Program-made: the position numbers and the translations under genes
Assembly: GCF_003573695.1 (NCBI RefSeq)
Contig: NC_039366.1
Span: forward strand, 165,802,339-165,866,338
Length of the DNA: 64,000 nt
Origin: Papaver somniferum
Lineage: Eukaryota; Streptophyta; Magnoliopsida; Ranunculales; Papaveraceae
Direction of reading: 5' to 3'
Part shown: piece after piece, positions 22,931 through 34,941 of the stretch
Layout of the letters: every line of letters begins with the position of its first letter
Numbering within the stretch: the stretch's first letter is position 1
The notes under the pieces: generated by a model
Databases searched by the model: none
Seen by the model: the letters and a program-made list of their open reading frames with translations, nothing else
What the model was told of the DNA's origin: nothing

Positions 22931-25215
22931 ACATTATTTCTCTATGAGGATATCTTCTCCGAAGATGCAGTTGATACAGTCTGTCACAAGCTTGAAGATG
23001 TTGGAACCAGTGAAGCTTCCGTACCAGAACTCTAATTATCGCTGGTGATTGTTATTTGTTTTTAGAGTTGTTTTTGATTTATTTTGTCTAGGAAACTTCT
23101 TATGAGAATTTATTTCTTGTGTTTTTAGAAGGATTACTAGGGATTGGAATAGCCATTATTGTGAGTACACATAGATATTTCCAACGTTTTCATCTTCAAT
23201 GTTTTTTAGATTTATTTATTTAAATTCTAAGTTATTTGGAAGATGATTTTTGCAATTTTAATCTTTATGATTTTATATATTGCAAATTGGTATGGGATAT
23301 GTTGTTTACGTCTGTGAACCTGTGAATGTCCCATAGTTGTTCAAAAGCTATCTCTATTATGTCGGTATGAAAGCATTGATAAAAGATATAATGAACTTTT
23401 GACAAACAAAGGTTAAAGCCTTTTATGTCATTATTTTAATAGAAAAAGGATAAAAACTTTTGCTTACAAGGATTAAGTCTATTATATGTCATTGTGCAAA
23501 TAGTGATGAAACATAGAATGAATCCTTGTTTATTCCGCAATATTGATCTTCCCTGATCCATATTTTTTATGTATATACTGTGCAGCTCCGTAAGTTCTCT
23601 TATGTTGAGCATTTCCAATTAGATTAATCATGGATTCTATTGTGGTTAATTTAGTTGTGTATTCCGATTGAACTAATCATGGATTCTCTTATGGTTATTT
23701 CAATTGAGATTTTTGGATTCAAATCCATGTTTTCATGTGATTTGATTATATCCAAAGAGATCATTCTTTTCTTGTAAAAGTAAGGTCGTCTTTGTTGTTC
23801 TTTCGGGAATGACATTATATAGGGGGAAAGTTATTTTTGAACTTGTGCTTTATTGCCAAATTTTTGTGGGGAGTGCATGTAGAATATTATAAGGGTTATC
23901 TTGTATCTTTATAAACTCTTTGATGAATGCATTTAGATTCGGATTTATGATTGCATCTACGTAAGTTGGTATGTTATTCTCTTTTGGTCATGAAGTATTT
24001 CTATGAAAATTTCATGAGGATCCCAGTAGCTTTCGTACCTTTGCAAATTTATATTGACAAAAAGAGGGAGAATTTATGTGTAGTTTCATACTACAAATAC
24101 ATATGGTTTACGGATAATTATGTAAGAGGGAGTGGTTTTCATGTCGAGATGAAGTATTGATTAAGGGGGAGTCATACGTATCACCATAGTGTTGTTGTCA
24201 AAGTTGTGATACAATTGAACTTTGATGTTGTGTAATAATATTATGACACTATTTAACAATGATCGAGAGCATTTGTTTTCTCATTGTTATCGCTACTGAT
24301 CTTCAACAACTATGATGCTGAGTTGAACACGTTTAGAATCAATGGAGTACTTAGAAGTGACGAAGATTTCGAGTCGGTTTTGAATATGCCAAGGAGATCA
24401 AGCATTTGGATGACAAGCTACAAAGTTTTATTTATTTTGTAATTCATATGTATTGATAGTTTTATCACTAAAATTCACAAAGAATGAGATTGTTAGAGCA
24501 CTGCTCGGTCGAACTCGCATGCGTTGCTATCTCAAGCATGTTTGTCAATGTTAGTGATAAAAACTATAAGTCTTGATTTCTAGCATATTTATAGATGTCT
24601 CGGACTAAGAAATAGATTGTGTAGTTGAGCTTAGACTTCACGGCGTTCATCATTTGAAGATGAAGAACTACGAAGGGGAGCATGTGGAACTTCATCAAAA
24701 AAAGGTATGTGGAGTCTGAAACTCATCTATCACTTGGAAAGTCTATTTATACTCTATCCTATATTGAGACATGAGTCGTATTATAATATAGTTTTCTATA
24801 TACACATTTGAGATTTCGAGCTGAGTTTATCTCGCTTACATATTTCTCGAAATATGTATTGCAAAGCTTTCGCTTCGACCAAGTTCATCTTATATCATGT
24901 GAAAATTTCTGAGTAATATCTTACATGGTTTGTGTGATACAATCATTTGGTGTAGACTTGGAATGTTTCGATAACGATTATTTCAATATCTTGAAAATTT
25001 CTTTGATGCTAATAGTGTGTGAAAACGACTATTGTCATCCTCTAAGAATGTGTCAATAATTGAAATAAAGAGCTTGGAATCATGTAACCATGTTTGGATA
25101 TAACAATAGTGTGTTATCACATTTGTGTGTAAGTCCAAAACCGGGAACCTGAAGTATGCATACATGTACGCGTACTGGTGGTTGTTGGATATCTGGGAAA
25201 GTATGCGTACCCGTA
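22931..25215 (+). repeat. Inverted family 1 segment inside element E
   Basis: Plus-strand copy of the tail of the small ORF (about 22945-23033), the 3' non-coding region (to 24490, with a degraded PPT CAAAGAATGAGATT) and the first 724 bp of a family 1 LTR (24491 to about 25214, starting TGTTAGAGCACTGCTCGG). It is fused to minus-strand gag at about 25215. On its left it abuts the same 3' non-coding region in the opposite orientation. The overall effect is a large imperfect palindrome within one element. No protein is made from it. Confidence 0.7.
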
Positions 25216-26213
25216 AGACATTTCATCAAGAGTTGCAGCAAGACCCGTGTTCCCAGTGTATTCTCTACGATTTGGACACTCATTGGAAAAATTACCAAAA
25301 CCTTTACACTTGAAGCACTGAGGCATATCTTCATCATCAGTATCGACTGTATCCCTGTTTTTAAGAGGAAAACGGTCATGAGGTTTAACTGGTGATCTAG
25401 GCTTATCTCTGACGAACTGTTTACTTCTTTTCAAAAGAAGATCTCTAAATTGTCTTGTGATCAGAATGACTGAGTTATCAAGATCATTATCTGATGAATC
25501 AATCTCACATGGATCATCCACAGAGTTTCCAACACGTTTACTTTTGTCAAATAATTTTGTGTTCTTTTGTGCTTTGAAAGCAATATCTTTTTCAGATTTG
25601 GATGTCTGCACATGATCAAAGATCTTTAACTTCCCAACCAGAGTATTTATGGATAAAGTATTAAGGTTATTTCCTTCAATGATGTCATGTTTCTTAGAAT
25701 CGTATTTGGCTGGCAATGATCTCAGAATTTTCATCACAATGTCCTTTTCAGGAATAGTCTTACCCAATGCAAAAGATGCATTAACAATTTCAGACACTTT
25801 TTGATTAAACTCATCAAATGAATACTCATTAGCCATACGAAGGTTTTCCCAATCAGAACATAGGTTTTGAAGCCTAGATTCTTTCTCAGAGGAATTTCCT
25901 TCGAATACAGTTTCTAAGATATCCCAGGCTTCTTTAGACTTAGTGCACGTAGTTACATGGTGCTGAAGATCTGGGTAATGGCATGTATGATAGTATTTAA
26001 CCCGTCATAATTTTGCTTTGCAACAAGAATCTCGTCAGGTTCATATCTACCAATATCCTTTGGAACAGTTACATCGCCTTCTGCAACAACCGGAGGTTCA
26101 TAGCCATTAACAACACGTATCCATGTTTGAAAATCACGAGCTTGAAGAAAAGCACGAATAGCAATTTTCCACCATGAGTAATTCGAGCCATAGAAGACTG
26201 GTGGTACGTTTAA
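25216..26213 (-). pseudogene. Copia family 1 gag (UBN2-type) with zinc knuckle, element E
   Basis: N-terminal part from about 26213: LNVPPVFYGSNYSWWKIAIR with AFLQARDFQTWI, the usual opening of copia gag (DUF4219/UBN2). A frameshift lies near 25985, after which CHYPDLQHHVTTCTKSKEAW continues. The main frame from 25836 carries YSFDEFNQKVSEIVN, then ILRSLPAKYD and LVGKLKIFDH, all typical of UBN2. Near 25290-25330 is a knuckle C-F-K-C-K-G-F-G-N-F-S-N-E-C, in which Asn replaces the zinc-binding His. The protein then runs into inverted LTR sequence at 25215 (GYAYFPRY onward is not native). Gag would bind RNA and assemble the particle; this copy is broken. Confidence 0.8.
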
Positions 26214-26280
26214 AAGATAACACTTCTGTCTATAGAGTCAGATCGCAATGAACACGGACTTGTAAGGTCTTAAACGTGTT

Positions 26281-26297
26281 TGCCTGCTCTGATACCA
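26281..26297 (-). other. Primer binding site, element E
   Basis: Minus-strand TGGTATCAGAGCAGGCA, the tRNA-iMet site, two bases inside the LTR end at 26300. Confidence 0.9.
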
Positions 26298-27924
26298 ATT
26301 GAAAAATCGGGGGTCTAACAACCACACCCAATATTTCTCTTAGCAATCTGTATGAAATAAATCAAATATAAAGCGAGATCAATCAAGAAATATATCTAAG
26401 AGCACCAACTAATAAAGCGAGCTTAATCAAGAAATATATCTAAGAGTTATATCTTTGTTTCTTAATGTAATCATTAAATCAAATAGATAGAAATTCGTGA
26501 GCCTGATTATTATAAGAAACAACTTGGACGGTATCAAAAACCACTATCCAAGTGTCAATCAATTCAATCAACAACCAAAGTTTGGATTCACAATTGATTT
26601 AACTTACGCACAACCTGTGATATTTCAATTATATAAACAAATATAACGCGTAAAAGAAATAACACAAACACTAGAAGTTTTGTTAACGAGGAGACCGCAA
26701 ATGCAGAAAAACCATGGGACCTAGTCCATATTTGAACGCCACACTATATTAAGACGATACAGACACTAGCCTACTCCAAGTTAACTTCAGACGGGAATAT
26801 AGTTGATCCCTAACCAATCTCACACTGATCAAGGTACGGTCGCATTCCTTACGCCTATGAATCCCAGTAGGACTCTGCACACTTGATTACCTTAGATGAT
26901 CTCATCCATAACTAAGAGTTGCTACGTTACAGAGTAGAACACTTGATAAACCAATCTGTCTCACACAGAAAAGTTTATTGTTTAGAGAAATCTGTCTCCC
27001 ACAGAAATACCTAAGAGTTTTGTTCCGTCTTTTGATAAATAAAGGTGAATATGAACCAATTGATACATCAGACTTATATTCCCGAAGAACATCCTAGTAA
27101 TTTCAATCTCCTCACAATAATCTTAATTGTATGGTAGCGAAACAAGATATTGTGGAATCACAAACGATGAGACGAAGATGTTTGTAACTGATTTTTATCT
27201 TTCCTATTGGAGATTAAATCTAGAGAAAATCTTAGAGAAGATAGTGCTGAATACGATAGAAAACAGCAAGATCGGAACATGAAACTACAGAGACGTAGTT
27301 GGATCTAGCTTCACAATCCCAATGAAGTCTTTAAGTCGTTGACGAACAGGGTTTTGGAAAAACCTAAGGTTAAAGGAAAATCGACTCTAGTCGCAACTAC
27401 TATCACATAGGAGGTGTGGGGATTAGGTTTCCCAGTTGCTAGAGTTCTCCCTTATATAGTCTTCAAATCAGGGTTTACAATCAATGTTACCTTGGTAACA
27501 AAGCATTCAATATTCACCGTTAGATGAAAATATGATTAGACTCAAGCTAATATCTTTCAACCGTTAGATTGAACTTAGCTTGTCATACACAAATGAAAAG
27601 TGACTTCATTTAGATATGAGTAACCGTACCTAAACGTGTATACCTTGTTGGCTCAACAATAGTTAACCGAAGTTAGCCATATGAACACTTTCATATCAAC
27701 CTTATTCATCTTAACCATAATTAGTTCAAATGACTAAAATGAAACTAGTTCTAGAGTTGTTCAATTGCTTATATTCTCATAGAAGTATACAAGACACAGT
27801 TTAAGCAAAATCGATTTGTTCACTCGAATCAATTCATGAACATTATAGCCATGGTTTGCAAAAGATTGCATTCCTTAATATATAAATATATTAGATCATG
27901 AGCAAACCGAATTTAGAACATAAC

Positions 27925-28391
27925 TGATACATATGATCTATATACCTTGGTAGCTATTACTATAAAGGCGGAATTCAGAATAATAATAGACGAGAAACTT
28001 ACAAAAACACAGAACACAAGTAGTAATTCGAAGAAAAATATCTTCTCTAGATTATGAACAAGAAAACGATTACAATTCTCTCTTTGTTACGCTCACAATC
28101 TTCTATAAACAGTGGATTTACCTTAAACTGTCTGCTAGGTTTTTTGTGCCTAGAATCTGTGTGTCCTTAGATATTAGCCAAGTCCTCTATTTATAGCCTT
28201 CATCGTACTCAGCCGACCAAGGACTTCTATTAGGAATCTATTTCCTAAACTAAGAGTATTGCTTAAAACAAAACTCTTCCCTAACTAGGAATTCTGCCTA
28301 AACAAGCATTCCTGCCTAGAATAGGATTCTTCCCTCAACTTAGCTTGAGGTTAACTAAGTTCCCTAAAGGAGTACGGATACACCTGTATCA
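27925..28391 (-). repeat. 3' LTR of the chromovirus (467 bp)
   Basis: Plus-strand termini TGATACATATG and ACACCTGTATCA. A TATA box reads GGCTATAAATAG on the minus strand near 28187-28198. The PPT, AAAAGGGGGACCCA on the minus strand, is at 28392-28405. Confidence 0.92.
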
Positions 28392-28428
28392 TGGGTCCCC
28401 CTTTTAAGAACTTGAATTCCTGTGAGAG

Positions 28429-29137
28429 TTAAAAAGAAAGGTTAGGGAACTCGAGAGTCCCTTTTTCCTTGTTAAACCACTTGGCCTTGTTAGGAACTTG
28501 ACCTTTACATCCAATTAAAAAAGCTTCTTTCTCTCCTTGGCATGTTTTAGTCACTCTTCGCTCCAATATGCAGTCTTCCTTGAGTGGTTCCTCTCTATCA
28601 AACCATAAGTCTTCTACTCGTGGTAAGATCATAGTGTCATCGCCGTCATCATCTAGTAATGGTGGTTCAAACTACTTCAAGTATTCGGTATTTATAACCG
28701 AGTACATTCCAAGATAAGGTGGCAGATCTAGACGAGAGGCATTGTCACCAATCTGATCGAGAAAACGAAACGGTCCATAACTCAATGGCTTCAACTTCTT
28801 ACCTTCTCCCTTTAATCGTTCCTTACCTAATTTTAACCATACCAAGTCACAAAAACATAAATTACAAGGTACAAGATGCTTGTCATGCTTCGCTTTGTAT
28901 TTGGCTTGTGACTTCTTTCGTTGTGCTTCAACAGTCGCATGAATCTGATATATCTTCTCCAAGAACTTTTGTGCCTTTTGTCTTTCACTTCCTTCCTTCA
29001 TTCCCCCCCCCCCATTGAGGTGTCACTATAAAATACTAGATCGAAAGGACTAGGTGGTAAGTAACCATAACACGTCTTGAAAGGAGATTTTCCCGAAGAA
29101 CTGTGAACTGCTCTATTGAAAGCAAACTCTAGATATG
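28429..29137 (-). pseudogene. Chromovirus integrase C-terminal part and chromodomain
   Basis: Downstream part of the split integrase. From 29137 it reads LPYLEFAFN and AVHSSSGKSPF, then KYKAKHDKHLVPCN and LVWLKLGKERLKGEGKKLKP, the GPY/F-type integrase C-terminus (YGPFRFLDQIG). An in-frame TAG lies at 28672-28674. Beyond it, FEPPLLDDDGDD leads to a chromodomain-like segment (DCILERRVTKTCQGEKEAF, then IGCKGQVPNKAKWFN) ending at 28429. In chromoviruses this domain targets integration to marked chromatin. The stop would cut the chromodomain off. Confidence 0.8.
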
Positions 29138-29142
29138 GTAAA

Positions 29143-29613
29143 TGTAGTTGCAGGAAATCCTACACTACACCCCTCATGTGATTTCATTAACAATCAACTC
29201 ATTTTTAGGTTCAGAATCTTAATTTTATTGATGAATCTTTGAACAATCTTACAAGAAAAGATAAAGGAATCAAGAATAACCACTACTCTAGACTTTCTCT
29301 CTCCTAATTACTTGTTTCTTACTCAAAAAAGATCTCTCTCTTTCCTATACAATTGAACGACTATTTATAGGGAAGTACCTAGTGGATGACATCTAATATG
29401 TCCTTTATTTTCGGATATGTATCGCGACATTCTCGCAACCTTACAAATGTTACTCTCGCAAACTCTCTTATTTTCGCAGAATCGTTACATTTTTCACATA
29501 ATTTTAGCTGACGTCGTTTATTATGTTACTTCTAAAATTGTTCTGCGACGCTGTTGTGTCGTGTTGTTGATAATTTCGCTGAGGCATTATTGCTGCAAGA
29601 TTCTGATCCTACA
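29143..29613 (-). repeat. 3' LTR of the Tat element (471 bp), left arm
   Basis: Minus-strand LTR starting TGTAGGATCAGAATC (29613) and ending CCTGCAACTACA (29143). It contains a TATA box CTATAAATAG near 29367-29376 and AATAAAATTAAG near 29219-29230 as a poly(A) signal. A purine-rich tract GAGAAGAGGCAAGA precedes it. The orientation is fixed by TATA box then poly(A) signal then end. Confidence 0.8.
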
Positions 29614-29811
29614 TCTTGCCTCTTCTCATATCTTCTCTGCAAAGTAGAGAATGATGTGAGAAATGCCGCAGCTGTTCATCTCTTCATATTCTGCATTTAT
29701 CACACGTATTCTTTCTTCCATCTGTTTCTTGACACGTCTTCTGTAACAGTTGCTTTTCAACCGCTCATGTCTTTTCGTCTTAATGGTGTTTATTTATTCG
29801 AGTAAAAAATC

Positions 29812-29822
29812 TTCTTTATATA
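29812..29822 (+). promoter_or_regulatory. Candidate TATA box of the antisense gene
   Basis: CTTTATATATT about 160 bp before ATG 29980, lying between the LTR and the gene. It is conserved in the right arm (AATATATAAAG near 39540-39550). This suggests a promoter of its own, directed against the element's LTR transcript. Confidence 0.45.
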
Positions 29823-29979
29823 TTCTTCTTACCCTTCTTTCCACTTTCTTTTTACTTTCTCTTCTCTTTTTATTCTCTCATCTCTGCAACTCTATTGTTC
29901 TTCCGTAAGTTCTGCTACTGTAATCCTTCCTTCTTCAATCTTCTTACTTTTTATTCATTCCCATACTCTATATTCAAAT

Positions 29980-32684
29980 ATGCCTCTAAGTGGCCATAAA
30001 CATGAGAAAAACTTAAAAGACGTCCAAAAAGATCTTGCAGAGAAAGGTTTCACACTTTCTACCATTCCTGGTGAAAGTGCCAAGTCAATTCTTTCTACCA
30101 AACTTTTTTCTGATCCATATTGTGATGATCAATCAATCATAATTTCGCTAGGTAAGATTCTCGCAGGTCTCCCCATTCCTCTTTACGACCCAGATATTCC
30201 CCTGTTCTATGAAATTCTCGCTCATTCAGGATTTTCGCGAGATATCTTCTAGTTGAGTGGGGATTGCATCCGTCTGATGCTATAATTCGCTAGCCGTGGC
30301 GCTGGTAAAGGATCTTTGTACTCCAAAGAACTTAGGGATCCTAAATTCGCAGACTTGGAGATAATTGCTGAGAAATACACAGTAGCGAGTTTCTTTGAAA
30401 ATTATGAATTGATTTCTATGAAGAAAGAGAATACTCGCTGGGGTATTCGTTTGAAAAGGAAGGATAACATTGATGAATCTAAAATACTCATGCAAGACAT
30501 TGATTGGCATTATGGTAAGAACACAACTCCTCGCCAATCCAAAGATGATAAATGGTATGTTTTTCCCTTGATGCTGAAGGGACCTTACATTGCTGGGTCA
30601 AATGTTCTTCCTGAGAATCTCGCTACTTATCAACCTTGGGTATTCTCTTGGCCCGAGAAGGAGAAAGAGGTATATTTCTTCCAGTTTCGCTCATGTCCAT
30701 CTCTTTATTTATTTTTATTCTTTTATTCGCTAACTATTGCGAAATTCTACAGATCCAAAAACTGAAAGATAGTTATAACGGGACTGGGAAGACTAGTACC
30801 TTGTTAGCTTTTCGCTCATACACAGATGAGGTAAGAAATATCCTTTTATGATTTTAAACAGTATATTGTCGCCTCCATTTCTTACTTCTATTTGTGTGTG
30901 AAGATTATTGCTGAAATAGAATAGCCTGTTAGTGTTGCGAAGACTGGTGATAAAGGCAAAGGTGCTCTTCGCAGGGAAAAATCAACTGCTCCTCCTTCAA
31001 AGAAAAGAAAAATCCGTTCTTCTTCTCCTTCAACTATTCCTTCTCATGAAAATTCCGAGAGTGACAAGGATGATGAGGATAATGATGACCTTGACGCAAG
31101 TGAAGATTCTCCACCTGAATCTTCTATGGCTAAGCTCTCTGGCCTCTTTTCTGATTCTTTGCAAGGAATGGGAGATAGCCAATTCGCTAATACCTGCAAA
31201 TCTCTCGCTACAATTTGCGATGTCCCTTTACTGGATGGTGATAGTTCTCTTCGTGGAGTTTCTAGATCAGTGACTCCCGATTTCCTGCATTCTCTTAATA
31301 GTCTGGTATACTTTCATCCTTTTACTTCTTCATTGTTGTAACTCAAAATCTTTTTTGTATTAATATTTTTTATATTTTCTCGCAGGATGGAAAAGCTTCT
31401 TTCGTTGTTGCCTCAGATCTAGAGAGGAGACGCGAAAATCTTGAAAAGAAGAATCTTCAATTTCGTACAAAGAATGAAGAACTGGAAGCTGAAGTCAAAT
31501 ATCTTCGCGAGAAAAACAGACAACTAGAAATTGATTCTTCTTCGTATAAGAACAAAATCTCTAGCCTTCAGCAAGCTAATAATCAACTCTATGGTATGTT
31601 ACTTTTCTCCTTTCCCTTCATTCATTAATCCTGTTGTTTTATCTTATTTAAATGATCCTTTTTGCAGATATTTATGGTCTTTCTGATGAAGCTACCATTC
31701 TTCGTTCATTTCCTAATGCCTTGGATAATTATATCCTTCTCGAACGTCTTAATAAATCTATAAATATCTTCTCAAATGGTAGAATTTCATCTCTTTCTCT
31801 GAATGAACTTAGATCCAAATTTCGCCTCTTAGAAATTGACCATAGACCTAGTTTAGGCTTGGCCAACCGATTTAAGCGTCCCCTTCTTAATTCTAAAGAG
31901 AAAATCAATGAGTTGAGAACCAAAATTAGCGGTCTCATAGATGATAAGGATCGCATATCTGACCAAGGTGCTAAGGCTTTGGCGAAATTCCAAGAGACTC
32001 TTCTTGAAGTTCAACTTGAACGAGATGAAGCTAACCGCAAGAACATCGAGCTCTGCGAAAGAGAAAACCAAATTCGTTCTCGTCTTCTTATAAGTAATGA
32101 GGATGAATTTGTTTGGGCTGCGAAAATCTTAGATGATGCCAGAAAAGATTTAAGTGTAAATGTTAATCTCCAAGTTGAGCATACAGCCTTGATTAGAGAT
32201 ATGATTTCTGACAGAGAAGGTTATTAACTGCTCTTCTTTACTAATCTTTTGTTTTTATGAATTTTCATCAAGTTAATAATTGATTGTCTTTTGCTCGCAG
32301 ATTCTGAAAGTAGATATCGTGAAAAGATTGAGGAACTTGAAGCTGAAAAAGAGGAACTCCCAAATAATCTTTCTTCTCAACGACAAGTATTCTAGATTAA
32401 AGAATCAAATCAAGATCACTGTTGCGAATTTTAAGAATGATGCTATGCATTTTCGCAATCAAACTATCCAAATGGTTTGTGATGACCATAGTATCCCTCA
32501 TTCTGATTATCCTTGTCTCTTGGAAGAAATCTCAAAGAATATTCCCAGTCTGATTATTTCTGATAGGGAAGCTGATGATGAAGAATCTGATGATGATGAA
32601 GGTTCTGATGGTGATGAAGGTTCTGACGCAGACGAAGAAGGGAACAAGTCTGATGAAGATGATGAAGGATCAACTAAGAAGTAG
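29980..32684 (+). pseudogene. Antisense gene of the Tat element, six exons, unknown acidic coiled-coil protein
   Basis: Exons inferred at 29980-30669, 30753-30830, 30904-31305, 31386-31593, 31668-32219 and 32301-32684. Every intron is GT...AG and phases agree at all five junctions (0,0,0,1,1). The N-terminal ~230 residues (PIPLYDPDIPLFYEILAHSG, LRDPKFADLEIIAEKYTVAS) look like the putative gypsy-type transposon N-terminal domain (Transposase_28-like); this is inference. Exon 3 has a nuclear-signal-like PPSKKRKIR and an acidic serine-rich run. Exons 4-5 form long coiled coils (ERRRENLEKKNLQFRTKNEE). The C-terminus is a Asp/Glu tail (DEESDDDEGSDGDEGSD). Damage in this copy: two stops in exon 1 near 30250-30288, one in exon 3 and a frameshift in exon 6. 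It is antisense to gag, as are extra ORFs in other Tat elements. Confidence 0.65.
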
Positions 32685-33085
32685 TCTTTGTTTCTTTCTT
32701 TGATCCTCTGTAATACTTGTATATTTATTCCTTCTTTCTGTATATTTGTGTTTATTTCATTTTGGCCTACATTCATTAAAACAATTCTTCCTTGCAATAC
32801 AGTTAATCAAAATAATCATTATTTTTTTATTTTTTTGTGTAAATCTATCATATGGAGACAAATAACATTTTCTAATTTCATTCATTCCCATACTTGCTCT
32901 GTTATTTGTATCCAAATGAGAGATTTTATAAATTTTTCTTATTTTGTTCCTTAATTTCGCAGTTAATTTTATGTATAATTTCGCAACCTTATGCGAAGTG
33001 AATTTTGATTCTTTTGAAAATCTCATTCCTGTGTGGTCTTATTTTGCCTTCCTAATTAAAGGTCTTATTATGCCACCTCTTGTCA

Positions 33086-33395
33086 TTGCGACAAAATCGC
33101 AGGACGTCCTTGCATTTTCATGCAAAAACCCATTGATCTTGCCTTAACTTTTTCTTTTGTATTGTGGCCTCTTCAGGAATGTTGCGGCAATATGACAGGC
33201 CTAAGTATTCTTGCGAAAATAAAGCCCCATGACATTGCCGTTTTGCGACGAAATCGCAGGACGTCTTCACACTTTCATGCGAAAACCCATTGATCTCGTC
33301 TTATCTTTTTCTTTTGTATTATTGCCTCTTCAGGATTGTTGCACAAATATGACAAGCCTTAATACCCTTGCGAATAAAAAGCCTCATGACATTTG
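33086..33395. repeat. 157-bp tandem duplication in Tat non-coding region
   Basis: Two imperfect units starting near 33088 and 33245 (GCGACAAAATCGCAGGACGT and GCGACGAAATCGCAGGACGT), with a possible third start near 33400. Tat elements often carry tandem repeats in this region. The flanks 32685-33085 and 33396-34239 hold no recognisable coding sequence, although pol should lie between 34239 and here in a complete element. Confidence 0.65.
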
Positions 33396-34239
33396 CGTCT
33401 TAAGACACTTATCAGCTCCCTAATGGAGGGTGCCGCCCTTATCTCCCCCCTGGTTGCCCCTTCAAGGAGGCGTACTTCTACCATACAAGGTTAGCTCCTC
33501 CCATACGGTCATAACAACAACCAGTTGTTTTCGCAGCCTCTTATCCCTTTTACCTATAGGGCTTATGGTTACAAGACTGCACCCTAAGTGGGGTTTTCTT
33601 CAGGCCGAGTGCAGTATAAGCCAAGACTTGTCAAGAATGGAAAGGTGCGCTTCAAATGCCCTTGGCACTCTTGACTCAACCGTGTACCTCGGTGCCTTGA
33701 TCAGATCTGCACTCCTTGGGAGAGTCCTTATTACCTTAGTCGCCAAACCTAAGTCATATGCTTAAGCTGAGAATCCAAGGTGCCTCTCCCGGATGGGCTT
33801 TATTGACCCCAAATATCCATGACTCAGGTTCCGGTGGCAGTGTAGCCTTTTCCTGAGCCATGCAACAGGTACCCCCTTATATGACGTACTTTAGGTCTTA
33901 CATTTGCCTCTTGTGAAATTGTATTCGCGAACTAGGGTGTACGCCATAAAGGTTCGCCCCTTTCTCATTTGTCATTGTTCTCTGATTGTCTTCTGTAAAA
34001 TTCATTATCTCTGCGAGATTCTCGCACATCATCGTATCGTATTTGCATTTCGCAATCTCAATTTTGTCGTTCAATAAAATGTGTTTTTGAGAATTTTACT
34101 TATTGCGAGAGTGTCGTAACAATTTAATCATTCATACATTTCTTGTTTTCATTACCTTTGCCGTCCTCTGCTTCTTTATTATTTTCTGCTACTGCTTCCT
34201 TGGTAGTGGTATGTTCATCATTTTTATTCTGAGCTAGCA

Positions 34240-34941
34240 TTAGTTTCTCAACATCTCTTCTTCTTTTCTTTCGATTGCATCCACCATCAACCTCTCACTT
34301 CTTTGTGTCTCTTTGATTTTGTGTCGCCAATTTTCCTTCTTTTTTGCTCTTCCTTCGCAAGATTTTATCTCAGTTTCGTAACACTTCTTTCCTTCAACCC
34401 AATCTCCCTTTATGATTCCTACACCGCTGGGGTGAGGGAATTTGATGCACTGGTGGAAAGTTGAAGCTACACCTAGAATCCCATGTAGCCAAGGTCGACC
34501 AATTAATGCATTGTAGGGTGATTCTACATCAACGACACAGAATTGGATTTCAGAAGATATTCCCTTCAATGGAATTCGCATAGTAACCTCCCATTTAGGC
34601 TTGTTAGCAGTACCATTAAAACCATATATCTTATATGTTGATGGTATAAGATCATCATCTCTTCCTCCCATAGTTTTATAAGTATGATAAAATAAGATGT
34701 TCACAGAGCTTCCAGTATCGATTAGAATTCTATTAATTGCCCATGAATCTTCAGCTTCATCATCCTCATCTTCTTTCGGTTTTGGATTAATTTCTAATTT
34801 TACTACCAATGGATTATCATACCTCTTCACCTTCGGGATTTCTTCTGCGGTAAAAGAAATGATCTGTTTCTGCCATTCCTCTAGTGGCGAGATTTTCGCA
34901 ATATTCATAATTTCTCTTCCATCATTATCTCTTGCGAACAC
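34240..34941 (-). pseudogene. Tat-type gypsy aspartic protease
   Basis: An open frame of 233 codons containing the protease core NRILIDTGSSVNILFYHTY (catalytic Asp-Thr-Gly intact), then YNALIGRPWLHGILGVASTF and HQCIKFPHPSGVGIIKGDW, all hallmarks of Tat/Ogre/Retand proteases. It would cut the gag-pol polyprotein in the particle. The frame ends at 34240 with a polar tail, and neither reverse transcriptase nor RNase H follows, so the element lacks the rest of pol. Labelled pseudogene because gag upstream is broken and pol is missing, although this domain alone looks intact. Confidence 0.8.

Larger units (their letters stand above)
29143..31787. repeat. Left arm of a 2645-bp inverted repeat
   Basis: Pairs with 37576-40220. 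The outer 70 bp differ at three positions by eye. Homology ends at TAGAATTT inside exon 5 of the antisense gene; beyond it the left copy continues with native coding sequence, while the right copy jumps to the PBS region. Confidence 0.88.

Noticed and set aside
32507..32797. 96-codon Ser-rich minus frame
   Set aside because: Antisense shadow of the acidic tail of the Tat antisense gene.
33430..33765. 111-codon plus frame in the Tat non-coding region
   Set aside because: No motif, codon pattern or homologous frame elsewhere; it lies where pol has been lost.
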